Below, one piece after another: positions 9,252-17,036 of a stretch of DNA of 64,000 nt. Position 1 is the stretch's first letter. Every line of letters begins with the position of its first letter. The position numbers and the translations under genes were made by a program. The notes under the pieces were generated by a model. That model had not been told where the DNA came from, did not search any database, and saw only the letters and a program-made list of their open reading frames with translations. This DNA is from Mucilaginibacter paludis DSM 18603 (GTDB lineage Bacteria > Bacteroidota > Bacteroidia > Sphingobacteriales > Sphingobacteriaceae): contig NZ_CM001403.1 in assembly GCF_000166195.2 (NCBI RefSeq), forward strand, positions 1,302,001-1,366,000, given 5' to 3'.

Positions 9252-9285
9252 AAAAGCCGTTAAGATTATACACTTAACGGCTTTT
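9252..9285 (+). terminator. Intrinsic terminator
   Basis: A perfect 13-bp stem (AAAAGCCGTTAAG at 9252-9264 with its complement at 9273-9285), an 8-base loop and a following T-rich tract, starting 6 bases after the stop of the 8644 gene. Confidence 0.88.
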
Positions 9286-9336
9286 TGTTTATAAATGATG
9301 AGTACGAGATCATTGCTTCGTAGAAACCAAATTACA

Positions 9337-9670
9337 ATGAACAGCAGTCCATCACCCAATCTTGTTATAGTAGCCTACAAGCCCAAAACCGGGAAAAGCG
9401 AATGAATTAAAACAACTGGTATTTAACCACGTACCCGACCTTGCCAAGCTGGGCTTAGTTACCGATAGAAAGCCGATTATTGTTAAAACTGCCAACGGCA
9501 CCATCACCGAAGTTTTTGAATGGCTGAACGCTGATGCCATTGAAAAGGCACATACCAATCCGGGAGTACACCAGATCTGGGCGGCCTTTGCCGAAGTTTG
9601 CGAGTATGTGCCCTTAAATACGCTGGTCGAAACGGCAGATATGTTTGCCGCCTTTACGCCGTTAAATTAA
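9337..9670 (+). pseudogene. Small dimeric alpha-beta-barrel-like protein, broken by one extra base
   Basis: The ATG at 9337 reads MNSSPSPNLVIVAYKPK and then hits TGA at 9403. Removing one A from the AAAA run at 9385-9388 restores a continuous frame (PGKANELKQLVFNHVPDL..., ITEVFEWLNADAIEKAHTNP...) to TAA at 9668-9670, about 110 residues. The reconstructed protein has the size and character of a ferredoxin-like dimeric alpha-beta barrel (antibiotic biosynthesis monooxygenase or EthD type), which is a tentative call. Its stop overlaps the stop of the convergent ispG gene (9667-9669). The lesion could be a true frameshift or a homopolymer sequencing error; the intact coding character on both sides shows it is recent either way. 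Confidence 0.75.
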
Positions 9671-11748
9671 ACAGCAGGCTCAATCCAGTTTCCATCGCCC
9701 TTAATAATACCGATTAACTGATCGAGTGCATTGGCGGCGCTTACATTTTTTTGTACCACCTCTTTGCCGCGGTATAAGGTTATCTTATCCGGTCCGGCTC
9801 CCACGTAGCCATAATCGGCATCGGCCATTTCGCCGGGACCATTGACGATGCATCCCATAATACCAATTTTCAATCCTTTTAAATGACTGGTGCGACTGCG
9901 GATCATCTGGGTGGTTTCCTGCAAATCAAACAAGGTACGGCCACAGCTTGGGCAAGAGATATATTCGGTTTTTGAAATCCTTGAGCGTGTAGCCTGTAAA
10001 ATTCCGAAAGCTGTTGAGGTAATAGTTTTTACGGGGATGGAGGGCGCATCTATCCAGATGCCATCTCCAAGCCCATCAACCAGCAAGGCCCCCATATCGG
10101 TAGCCGCATAAAGCTGCAATTTAGATACAGGTTCTTCGGGGCTGGTGATATCGCCGTATTTGCTTAAATCAAACTCATTTTCGGGATAAGTTCTTTTAAT
10201 GATAACCGGGACATCTAAGCCTAATTCCTGTAGTTTAAAAAAGAAACCGCGCTGATCCTGCATACCGTTAATGGCGTCAGTTTCCAGTACAAAAACCAGG
10301 GTATTGTTTAAAGGTAACAAACCAAAATCATCTGTTTCCAAATCGCCTGGCTTAACAATCACTAAATTAAGCGCATAATCACGCTCAGTGGCCGAAATAT
10401 ATTCGCTTAAATTATAAACCGGGTGGCAATTGGTTTTATCAGTTAAAGTTTTCCAGGTTTCATAATTATACAACTGCTTTAAATTACCGGGAAAGTTAAA
10501 CGAGGGCAACTGATTGGCCAGGTAAACAAAATCAACCGACTGCTCGGCCATGTTATATTTATCCAACAGTTCCGAATAGAGATAACCGGCATCATTCAAT
10601 ACCGCCGGATCTTTCAGGTTTTTGGCCGAAAGATCAACCACCACCCTCGGTACCATGTGCCCACCTATAAAAGCGTTGGCCTCGTAGGTGTGCCTTCTTT
10701 CAGTAACCGGGTCTGGAGTCTTGAGTTCTGAGTTCTGAGTCTCGAGTCTTGAGTCTTGAGTTGTGAGTCCTGAGTTGTGGCTCGAGCCTACCGGCTCAAG
10801 ACTCAAGACTCCCGACTCAAGACTCCCCCCCCTCTGTCCTCTTACAAAATAACGGTTCACCAGAGCAATGGCTACCGGCGATTCATATTCAGGCTCTTCG
10901 GTTAACGATACTCTTACCGTATCGCCCAAACCATCTTCCAGCAAGGTGCCTATACCTACGGCGGATTTAATGCGTCCGTCCTCGCCGTCGCCGGCTTCGG
11001 TTACGCCTAAATGCAGCGGGTAGTTCATCCCCTCGGCAACCATTGTTTCCACCAGCATCCGGTAGGCTTGCACCATCACCTGCGGGTTGCTCGATTTCAT
11101 GGAGATGACCAGGTTATAATAATTAAGCGCCTCGCACATCCGCATAAATTCCATAGCCGATTCTACCATGCCACGCGGTGTATCACCGTACTGGCTCATA
11201 ATCCTGTCTGACAGCGAACCATGGTTGGTACCGATACGCATAGCAGTACCGTATTCTTTACATATTTTTACCAGGGGCGCAAACTTTTGGTAGATGCGGT
11301 CCAACTCGGCCTGGTATTCGGCTGGAGTATATTCTAATTGGTCAAATTTCTTTTTATCGGCATAGTTGCCGGGGTTTACACGCACCTTCTCTACAATCCG
11401 CGCGGCTACTTCGGCAGCGTTCGGGGTAAAATGGATGTCGGCCACCAGCGGCACGGTATAACCACGCTTACGCAGCTCTTTTTTTATCTCGGCCAGGTTC
11501 TGGGCCTCTTTAATGCTGGGCGCCGTAATACGTACGTACTCACAGCCGGCGTCAACCATGCGGATGCTTTGCTCAACCGTACCCAGGGTATCCATGGTAT
11601 TGGTGGTTGTCATGCTCTGGATCCGGATGGGGTTATTACCGCCCATCGGCACATCGCCAATAGTTACCTCGCGTGTTACAAAACGCGAATATTCCGTTAA
11701 CGAATTACAGTAACCACCCTTCAGGGCCTTAATTGCTTCAGCGTTCAT
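9667..11748 (-). CDS. ispG: 4-hydroxy-3-methylbut-2-enyl diphosphate synthase, long form
   Basis: IspG (GcpE) converts MEcPP to HMBPP in the non-mevalonate isoprenoid pathway using a [4Fe-4S] cluster. This is the long, three-domain type known from Bacteroidetes, chlamydiae and plants. It has an N-terminal TIM barrel (residues about 20-300, with PIRIQSMTTTNT), a middle A* domain (about 350-570), and a C-terminal cluster domain with C599, C602 and C633 in CPSCGRTLFD and GIMGCIVNGPGE, plus E640. At 693 residues it is longer than I expect for the family, because residues about 306-346 are encoded by a palindromic 7-base repeat (10711-10833). That insert falls in the linker after the barrel and keeps the frame, so the enzyme may still work. 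It is convergent with the frameshifted 9337 gene, the two stops overlapping. Confidence 0.96.
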   Translation of the reverse strand: MNAEAIKALKGGYCNSLTEYSRFVTREVTIGDVPMGGNNPIRIQSMTTTNTMDTLGTVEQSIRMVDAGCEYVRITAPSIKEAQNLAEIKKELRKRGYTVPLVADIHFTPNAAEVAARIVEKVRVNPGNYADKKKFDQLEYTPAEYQAELDRIYQKFAPLVKICKEYGTAMRIGTNHGSLSDRIMSQYGDTPRGMVESAMEFMRMCEALNYYNLVISMKSSNPQVMVQAYRMLVETMVAEGMNYPLHLGVTEAGDGEDGRIKSAVGIGTLLEDGLGDTVRVSLTEEPEYESPVAIALVNRYFVRGQRGGSLESGVLSLEPVGSSHNSGLTTQDSRLETQNSELKTPDPVTERRHTYEANAFIGGHMVPRVVVDLSAKNLKDPAVLNDAGYLYSELLDKYNMAEQSVDFVYLANQLPSFNFPGNLKQLYNYETWKTLTDKTNCHPVYNLSEYISATERDYALNLVIVKPGDLETDDFGLLPLNNTLVFVLETDAINGMQDQRGFFFKLQELGLDVPVIIKRTYPENEFDLSKYGDITSPEEPVSKLQLYAATDMGALLVDGLGDGIWIDAPSIPVKTITSTAFGILQATRSRISKTEYISCPSCGRTLFDLQETTQMIRSRTSHLKGLKIGIMGCIVNGPGEMADADYGYVGAGPDKITLYRGKEVVQKNVSAANALDQLIGIIKGDGNWIEPAV
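10711..10833. repeat. Heptamer-period palindromic repeat inside ispG
   Basis: The top strand carries about nine tandem 7-base units close to TGAGTCT (10715-10783), a short turn, then about five units of the complementary type AGACTCA/AGACTCC (10794-10830), so the whole can fold into a hairpin. It is translated in frame within ispG as a Ser/Leu/Thr-rich stretch. Units of the same 7-base period occur at 12715, 14486 and 18548. Confidence 0.85.
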
Positions 11749-11872
11749 GTAAAAATATTAATGTACAAAGTTAATGATAATGATGATGATTTATAGCCGA
11801 ATAATTAGCCGGGAAACATGGACGGGTAAAGAAAAAGTTATATTTTAGTGAGCATCCTACTTAAACTATCGT

Positions 11873-12709
11873 ATGAAGAATATCCTATTTATCGCAGCCA
11901 TCATCGCTGTATTGGTATCCTGCAAAAGCAATACAAAAACCAAGAGCACTGACACGGCAACGAACACAGCGGAGATTGAAACCCGGAACCTGATCAAAAA
12001 ATTCAAACCCATTATTGGCGGATCATGGGTAAAAAGCGATTACATCGACAAGGTAATTAAATACCAATCGCCCCTGGCGGCTGCTGATATGGCTACTGGT
12101 TTAACCGTTTTAGTGATAGACACCCAAAGCGTTAAAGGCGACAGCATAATCACGGCGGCTGGCTGGGGTAACCACGAAGGCAGTAACCTGGTGCTAAAGT
12201 TTACACCCGGAAAAACAAAACGGACTATTAAACTTGGCAATTTTGACCTCGGCTATTATATCCGGTTCAGAAGCGATGACACTACCCTGGTTTTATACGA
12301 TTATAACCCCGGGAATAATACAACCACTACTACCCGGTATGTTAAGGCGCTAAACAAAAAAACCAAGAATTTAGATGATGGTATAGACTACCTGATTAAC
12401 AAAGGCCTGATAGCGGGTAAATATACCTCGACTGATAGTTCGGGCGCGAGGAGCAATGTCACCTTTACCGACCGGGGCGGAGTTACCGGCCTGCTCAATT
12501 TTTTAACCTACAGCATTCAAAACGACCTGAACAATGGGCCGATGAAGAACCTGGATGAAATTGCATTCGATTTATATAGCCCCCAACAGGTGAGTTATAC
12601 CTTTAAAATAAACAAGGACACTTTAAAACTATATGATACTAACGCCAACGCAGATTCTACATTGGCCCTGATAGGGAAGCTAAAATATACGTTAGTGAGG
12701 AGAAAGTAG
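11873..12709 (+). CDS. Lipoprotein of unknown function
   Basis: A 278-residue lipoprotein: the signal peptide MKNILFIAAIIAVLVSC ends in a lipobox with C17, followed by a Lys/Thr/Ser-rich linker to about residue 40. The mature part starts with GGSWVKSDYIDKVIKYQSP and is rich in beta-strand-like Thr/Asn segments. A second half from about residue 165 (IDYLINKGLIAGKYTSTDSSG) suggests a repeated lipocalin-like or META-like beta domain, which is a weak guess. Cys after +1 (Lys) suggests membrane anchoring. It stands alone; a heptamer repeat element begins 6 bases after its stop. Confidence 0.8.
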   Translation: MKNILFIAAIIAVLVSCKSNTKTKSTDTATNTAEIETRNLIKKFKPIIGGSWVKSDYIDKVIKYQSPLAAADMATGLTVLVIDTQSVKGDSIITAAGWGNHEGSNLVLKFTPGKTKRTIKLGNFDLGYYIRFRSDDTTLVLYDYNPGNNTTTTTRYVKALNKKTKNLDDGIDYLINKGLIAGKYTSTDSSGARSNVTFTDRGGVTGLLNFLTYSIQNDLNNGPMKNLDEIAFDLYSPQQVSYTFKINKDTLKLYDTNANADSTLALIGKLKYTLVRRK

Positions 12710-12714
12710 CCGAG

Positions 12715-12810
12715 AGCCGGGAGTCCTGAGTCTTTAGTCAGGAGTCTTCAGCCTTGCGTTAGAAGCCTGGAATGTCTTTAGTAATCAGTCAGGACTAAAG
12801 ACTCCCGGCT
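12715..12810. repeat. Heptamer-period palindromic element, intergenic copy
   Basis: The right arm at 12793-12810 is the exact complement of the left arm (12715-12725 joined to 12733-12739), except that the left arm contains one additional 7-base unit, CTGAGTC, at 12726-12732. This shows directly that the unit is 7 bases and that arms gain or lose whole units. It lies between convergent genes ending at 12709 and 12828 and could act in termination. Confidence 0.8.
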
Positions 12811-12827
12811 CATGCCTCAATACCAAT

Positions 12828-13517
12828 CTACATTTTTTTACTAACTACAAAGCATGCGGCAAACCTGTCGTGTATGGCCTGATGGCGGTCGCCCCAGATG
12901 ATTCGCATATAGGCTATGTAAGAAAGAGCGCCGATTAAAAAATCCATAATCAGATAGATGATTTTACCAATGTTGCGTTTAAATGCCTGGCCAAAAGATA
13001 GGCTGTAACCTGATTCGTCAACAACGGCTAAGCCTAAAACGTATTTCCCTATTGATGCCCTTATCTTGCTCGATTCGCAGATCGCGTTATACAGTATTAT
13101 CATCAACGACAATACAGTATGAATAATAATCACATCAGTGCTGTATTTCTTCAGAGTTTGTGCTAACGCATTAGGATCCTTCATCAATTCCAACGTAAAA
13201 ACCCCCTGGAGCTTAAACATGTATTGCGGGAAAATAAATAGAGCGAGTATCTCTGTACCAATCGCGACAACAAAAGCATCGATAATGTAGGCTGGTAAAC
13301 GCAAAAAATAAGTTGATGTATTTTCACGAGTGGGATAGTAAATACCTTCACTTTTAAAATAAGATTTGAATTCCGGCATCGTATAAGCCGGGATTCCCTG
13401 TGTTTGCGATGGTAACAAAATAACATCATCGGATTCCAGAGGCTTGTCCATTAACTCCTGAGTGTTGAATGGGCCAACTCTTTGACCGTCTTTTAAAATG
13501 TAATATTCGTTATTCAT
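12828..13517 (-). CDS. GYF-domain/RDD-family membrane protein
   Basis: A 229-residue protein. Residues 1-50 are a GYF_2-type (DUF4339) domain: YYILKDGQRVGPFNTQEL is the typical opening, including the Gly-Pro-Phe. From about residue 70 an RDD membrane domain follows with three or four hydrophobic helices (about 72-95, 118-142, 190-210); it shows R-L at helix 1 and a D in FVVAIG...IIDAF of the RDD signature. RDD proteins have been linked to ion or small-molecule transport, but this form is uncharacterised. The next gene upstream (13700-14308) is a paralogue with the same domain order, so the pair arose by tandem duplication. Confidence 0.85.
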   Translation of the reverse strand: MNNEYYILKDGQRVGPFNTQELMDKPLESDDVILLPSQTQGIPAYTMPEFKSYFKSEGIYYPTRENTSTYFLRLPAYIIDAFVVAIGTEILALFIFPQYMFKLQGVFTLELMKDPNALAQTLKKYSTDVIIIHTVLSLMIILYNAICESSKIRASIGKYVLGLAVVDESGYSLSFGQAFKRNIGKIIYLIMDFLIGALSYIAYMRIIWGDRHQAIHDRFAACFVVSKKM

Positions 13518-13699
13518 ATATGCAGCAATGTACTATAGCGCAAAAGTAATGGTTTTATGTGGTGATTGCTTATAAAGGCGATAGTTGATCCATAATAATT
13601 AACATCAGCATTACATCAACCAGCTGAAGCCGCTTATTTCAATCGCAAAACTTGTACGGATGTCGACAATAAAAGCGACAATTTTTTTTATTGATTTTA

Positions 13700-14308
13700 T
13701 CAAACCAATCTGTCGCGCATCACCAAAGTTCCGGCTATCATATCGTGCAGGCACTGTTGTTTTTTATTAAAAAAACAAATGATATAACCAACGAAAAACG
13801 TAAGCGCAGAAAACACCTTAGCCAGGTTACGCCCCGCTGCTTTGGCGGTGTCAATATCAGAGCCATCCAGGTTACAAACCCTGATCTTCAAAACCTTTTT
13901 ACCGAAGGTAGCCTGCCGCGCGGAACCCTCCATTACAATATGATACACCAGGTTGGCTAAGGGAACAACGACCAAAAGACTAAGGGATAAAATGACACGG
14001 ATTTGCTTATCGCCGATTAGCAATACAGCCAAAAGGGCCGGTACAACAAATACTCCGGTTACAATAAGCCAATCGATAAGGGCGGCCAGCACACGCTGAT
14101 CAAAAGCTCCGAAATATTGCGGCACAACCGATTGTAAACGAAAGCCAAATATGGAACGCAGTTCGGCAATTTCGTGCGCTTCCTTATAATCAACCATCGA
14201 TGCTGTTTTAACAAAATCATCCGCCTGAATGCGTTTTGCCCTTAGCTCATCCAGTGTATATGGCCCTTCGGGCTTACCATTTACCACTAATAAATATTCG
14301 TCATCCAT
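13700..14308 (-). CDS. GYF-domain/RDD-family membrane protein, paralogue
   Basis: About 202 residues from the ATG at 14308. A longer in-frame start exists at 14404, but the shorter one places the GYF_2 domain (DDEYLLVVNGKPEGPYTLDEL) at the N-terminus exactly as in its neighbour, and an AGGA-like ribosome site precedes it. The RDD part begins at about residue 75 (YFGAFDQRVLAALIDWLIV, with the Arg and Asp of the family signature) and has three to four membrane helices. The C-terminal CLHDMIAGTLVV resembles the HD/HDR...A end of the companion. Same strand as the 12828 gene, 182 bases apart. Function unknown. Confidence 0.85.
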   Translation of the reverse strand: MDDEYLLVVNGKPEGPYTLDELRAKRIQADDFVKTASMVDYKEAHEIAELRSIFGFRLQSVVPQYFGAFDQRVLAALIDWLIVTGVFVVPALLAVLLIGDKQIRVILSLSLLVVVPLANLVYHIVMEGSARQATFGKKVLKIRVCNLDGSDIDTAKAAGRNLAKVFSALTFFVGYIICFFNKKQQCLHDMIAGTLVMRDRLV

Positions 14309-14485
14309 ATATCCTGCTAAAAACAGCAAAGGGAACAATAAGATGCCCCCTTTGCCGCTGTTAAATATTGTTATTATTCTATTGCCCTTCGCTTTTAATC
14401 GCAATTGAATAAAGCAAATCCAATAGGAGCCTTACACTCCTGGCTATCCATTAAAAGGACTGCCGTTTTAACGGCCAAATGTCGG

Positions 14486-14564
14486 TTAAGCCTGAGTCAA
14501 ACTAATGCTCATTAAAAAAACGCAATTTGACTCAAGGCTCCAGACTAAGGACTCTGGACTTAAA
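14486..14564. repeat. Heptamer-period palindromic element, copy at the end of the LiaF-like gene
   Basis: The left arm GCCTGAGTCAAA (14490-14501) pairs with TTTGACTCAAGGC (14526-14538), allowing one bulge. The right side continues as 7-base units TTGACTC, AAGGCTC, CAGACTA, AGGACTC, TGGACTT up to 14561. It abuts the stop codon of the leftward gene at 14566, so it would lie at the 3' end of that transcript. Confidence 0.75.
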
Positions 14565-14565
14565 A

Positions 14566-15564
14566 TCAATACTGTTTCACCTTAAAATCAGATATGCCAC
14601 CGCTTAGCTTAATATACATTTTATTAGCAGCTTTATCAAACCCCGGCGTTTCGTATTCGTTCTCGCCGGTATTTTGAAAGCCGGTAATACTTTTAGAGGA
14701 AAGGCCGGTTTCGGTTGTGATACGGCAAGCTGCGTTTTGAGGCACATTCAGCGAAACTTCGGATACACCAGTAGAAACCTCCACCCTGCTTTCGGCTAAG
14801 GGCTGACCCATTTTTACGTGGAAAGATGCCGCGCCGCCTTCCAGTTTCAATTTCCTGATCTTAAAGTTGGTTAAATCAAAATCGAGCTTGGTAGCCCCGG
14901 TTTGCACCCTGATCTCCCACTCCGGGTTATTGTTTAATTTAATATAAGCTTTGTTGGCTTTATTCCCGCCAAAGTTAAAGTGTATACCATGGTGGTGCTT
15001 ATTATTCATATCAAAATCGAGCGTCTGCGTGGCCGAATCAACACTGCTTGTTAACACATACCTATCGCTATACTCTTTGGTATCGGCCTCAAAAAGATTG
15101 TTAGTTGCATCTTTCAATGTGTAGCTTGTACCACCACCGGTAATATTTAAGCGGGCAAGTTTAATTTCGGGCTTGTAGGCTTCTTGATAATGCCCATTCC
15201 CTTCAACCTTTACAATCGAATCGCCATCCATCTCGTCGTCATCATTATCATCGGTAGTGTCCGAGTCGTTGTAGTCATAATGCCTGTTAAAACCAAAGTC
15301 CCAGTTATTATCATACTGGTGCCGCCTTAGGCCACTGAATATTAAAAAGCCCAGGCCCACAATCAAAACAATTATTTTGATAGCCGTTGCCACTCCGGAG
15401 CGGTTGTGCGAAAACACCAGGTTTACACCTGCAATTACAAGAATTATTGGCCAAAGGTGAAAAAAGTTACTCCAACTGAAATGAATAAGGCCAAAGTTAT
15501 CCATCAAAAAAAGTATCCCTATGATGACCAGGATTGTACCCGGAATTAATTTATCGTTCCGCAT
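14566..15564 (-). CDS. LiaF/LiaI-like envelope-stress membrane protein
   Basis: A 332-residue protein from the ATG at 15564; a longer in-frame start at 15696 would lie deep inside the upstream gene and is rejected. The N-terminus (residues 1-80) has three membrane helices of the LiaI/LiaF type (LIPGTILVIIGILFLMDNFGL, then LWPIILVIAGVNLVF). An Asp-rich linker (about 105-130) follows, and the C-terminal 180 residues form a repetitive beta structure resembling the LiaF/DUF4097 toast-rack fold (ARLNITGGGTSYTLKDA, KLEGGAASFHVKMG, GVSEVSLNVP). In Firmicutes LiaF restrains a cell-envelope stress response; here no two-component system is adjacent. Only 4 bases separate it from the upstream PspC gene, so the two form an operon. 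Confidence 0.85.
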   Translation of the reverse strand: MRNDKLIPGTILVIIGILFLMDNFGLIHFSWSNFFHLWPIILVIAGVNLVFSHNRSGVATAIKIIVLIVGLGFLIFSGLRRHQYDNNWDFGFNRHYDYNDSDTTDDNDDDEMDGDSIVKVEGNGHYQEAYKPEIKLARLNITGGGTSYTLKDATNNLFEADTKEYSDRYVLTSSVDSATQTLDFDMNNKHHHGIHFNFGGNKANKAYIKLNNNPEWEIRVQTGATKLDFDLTNFKIRKLKLEGGAASFHVKMGQPLAESRVEVSTGVSEVSLNVPQNAACRITTETGLSSKSITGFQNTGENEYETPGFDKAANKMYIKLSGGISDFKVKQY

Positions 15565-15568
15565 GATC

Positions 15569-16099
15569 TTATATCGTTTTAGTATAATCAGTAGATGAAA
15601 TATCGTTGTCGTTTTTATTTTCGGCTTCAGTGTCTTTTTGATCCCAGGTTGCCGCCTTGGGTTGTTCCGGCTCGGGTTTGCGACGCCAAAAACCAAACAT
15701 TAAAACCAACCCGATAACGATCAGTACCACTGGCCAAAATTTATCAAAATCCAGATCCGGAATGATATCATATTCTTCGAGCAGTAAATAGCCGCCTAAC
15801 ATAATAAGCACTATGCCACCGATAAGGCTGCCGGTAGATATCGTTTTTTTAGCTGGCACAAAAGGTTCCGGTTGTTTAAGTGGTGGAGTAAAAAACTGAT
15901 CGTCAACGGTATAAAAGGGCCTGGCCGGAATTACCGCCCATAAAATGAAGTATATTAAAAAGCCTCCGCCTTTTAGTAGCAGGGCAAGTACAAACACTAC
16001 CCTCACCAGCGATACATCTACATTAAAATAATTTGCCAAACCGGCGCAAACACCGCCTATCACTTTACGGTGCTCATCTCGGTATAATTTGTTTTCCAT
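15569..16099 (-). CDS. PspC-domain envelope-stress protein
   Basis: A 176-residue protein. Residues 1-62 are a classic PspC domain (KLYRDEHRKVIGGVCAGLANYFNVD, then a helix ending FILWAVIPARP). A second part (residues about 95-145) has two more membrane helices with the pattern GGIVLIMLGGYLLLEEYDIIPDLD...FWPVVLIVIGLVLMFGF, the same LiaI-like hairpin as in the following gene. The tail is charged. PspC proteins sense or transmit membrane stress. It is the first gene of a two-gene operon with the LiaF-like protein, 4 bases downstream. Confidence 0.92.
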   Translation of the reverse strand: MENKLYRDEHRKVIGGVCAGLANYFNVDVSLVRVVFVLALLLKGGGFLIYFILWAVIPARPFYTVDDQFFTPPLKQPEPFVPAKKTISTGSLIGGIVLIMLGGYLLLEEYDIIPDLDFDKFWPVVLIVIGLVLMFGFWRRKPEPEQPKAATWDQKDTEAENKNDNDISSTDYTKTI

Positions 16100-16124
16100 G
16101 ACTGAGTTTTTTAGTTTAATAATT

Positions 16125-16829
16125 TTACACCTGGCCCCATACAGGTTTAATTACGATCTCGTCAATATTAGCACCTTTGCTCATTTTCCAGGCTGCTATA
16201 ATTGACGAAGCAACATCATCAGGAGATACAAACCTATCCGGAGATAAACCGGTATCTTTCCACGATTCTGTTAATGTTGATCCCGGTAAAAGCGTAGTTA
16301 CCTTTACACCGTAATCCTGCATCTCGAGCCTCATTACTTTACTTAGACCCAGCAGGGCAAATTTAGTTACAGAATACATGCCGGCTTCTGCAACGGGGTT
16401 TATAGCGGCCACCGAGCATATGGTAAAGATATGTCCGCGGCCGGATGCCATCATGGTTTTACCAAAATAACGATATAACTGATACGAAGGCATCAAGTTG
16501 ATATCCAGCATGCGCTGAAAGGCAAATTCATCTTCATCCAATATGCTCAATGGTTCGTACACGCCCACATTATTTATAATTACACTTATAAAGCCCAATT
16601 CCTGCTCGGCAAGGCCTGCAAAAGTTAATACCTCGTCCTTGATACTACAGTCGGTTTGGCGGCTTACAATTTTTATTTCGGGATTTATCTTGATGAGTTG
16701 TTCCTTTAAAATCAATAATTCTTCATTATTACGCGAACAAATAGCCAGGTTTGTTCCTTGTTTAGCAAAGGCTATGGCAATTGCCCGGCCCATGCCTTTG
16801 GTTGCGCCGGTGATGATCACATTTTCCAT
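16125..16829 (-). CDS. Short-chain dehydrogenase/reductase
   Basis: A 234-residue classical SDR. The cofactor motif ITGATKGMGRAIA (TGxxxGxG) is at residues 6-18, the structural NNVG is near residue 86, and the active-site YSVTK with a preceding serine (ICSVAA) gives the Ser-Tyr-Lys triad. CSRN after the second strand suggests NADP(H) preference. Close by eye to 3-ketoacyl-ACP reductase-like and general NAD(P)-dependent oxidoreductases; the substrate is unknown. It follows the PspC gene upstream by 25 bases on the same strand, so it may be transcribed with the PspC-LiaF pair. It is divergent from mlaE. Confidence 0.92.
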   Translation of the reverse strand: MENVIITGATKGMGRAIAIAFAKQGTNLAICSRNNEELLILKEQLIKINPEIKIVSRQTDCSIKDEVLTFAGLAEQELGFISVIINNVGVYEPLSILDEDEFAFQRMLDINLMPSYQLYRYFGKTMMASGRGHIFTICSVAAINPVAEAGMYSVTKFALLGLSKVMRLEMQDYGVKVTTLLPGSTLTESWKDTGLSPDRFVSPDDVASSIIAAWKMSKGANIDEIVIKPVWGQV

Positions 16830-17036
16830 GTTTTTTTATTTTGGATGATGGAGCTCTAAACTCCCGCTTTAAAATTAGAAATTTAAAAGGAATGTTAGCC
16901 CTGGCGGTAAATAAGCTAAAAAACAGGTGGCCGTATTGATACAATAACAAAAAAAGCAAGCTGATGATTCGACCGAGTCAAAAAAGCAAACGATTAAATG
17001 AAAAAAATGTACTTTTACCCCAATTAAACTAAAAGA

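Noticed and set aside
10711..10833. Possible CRISPR array in ispG
   Set aside because: The units are only 7 bases long, have no spacers, and form a single hairpin; no cas gene is present.
14309..14404. Longer start for the second GYF-RDD gene
   Set aside because: The extension adds a hydrophobic stretch not found in the paralogue; the ATG at 14308 aligns the two N-termini and has a ribosome-site-like AGGA.
15565..15696. Longer start for the LiaF-like gene
   Set aside because: It would overlap the PspC gene by more than 100 bases; the ATG at 15564 gives a 4-base gap and a normal LiaI-like N-terminus.
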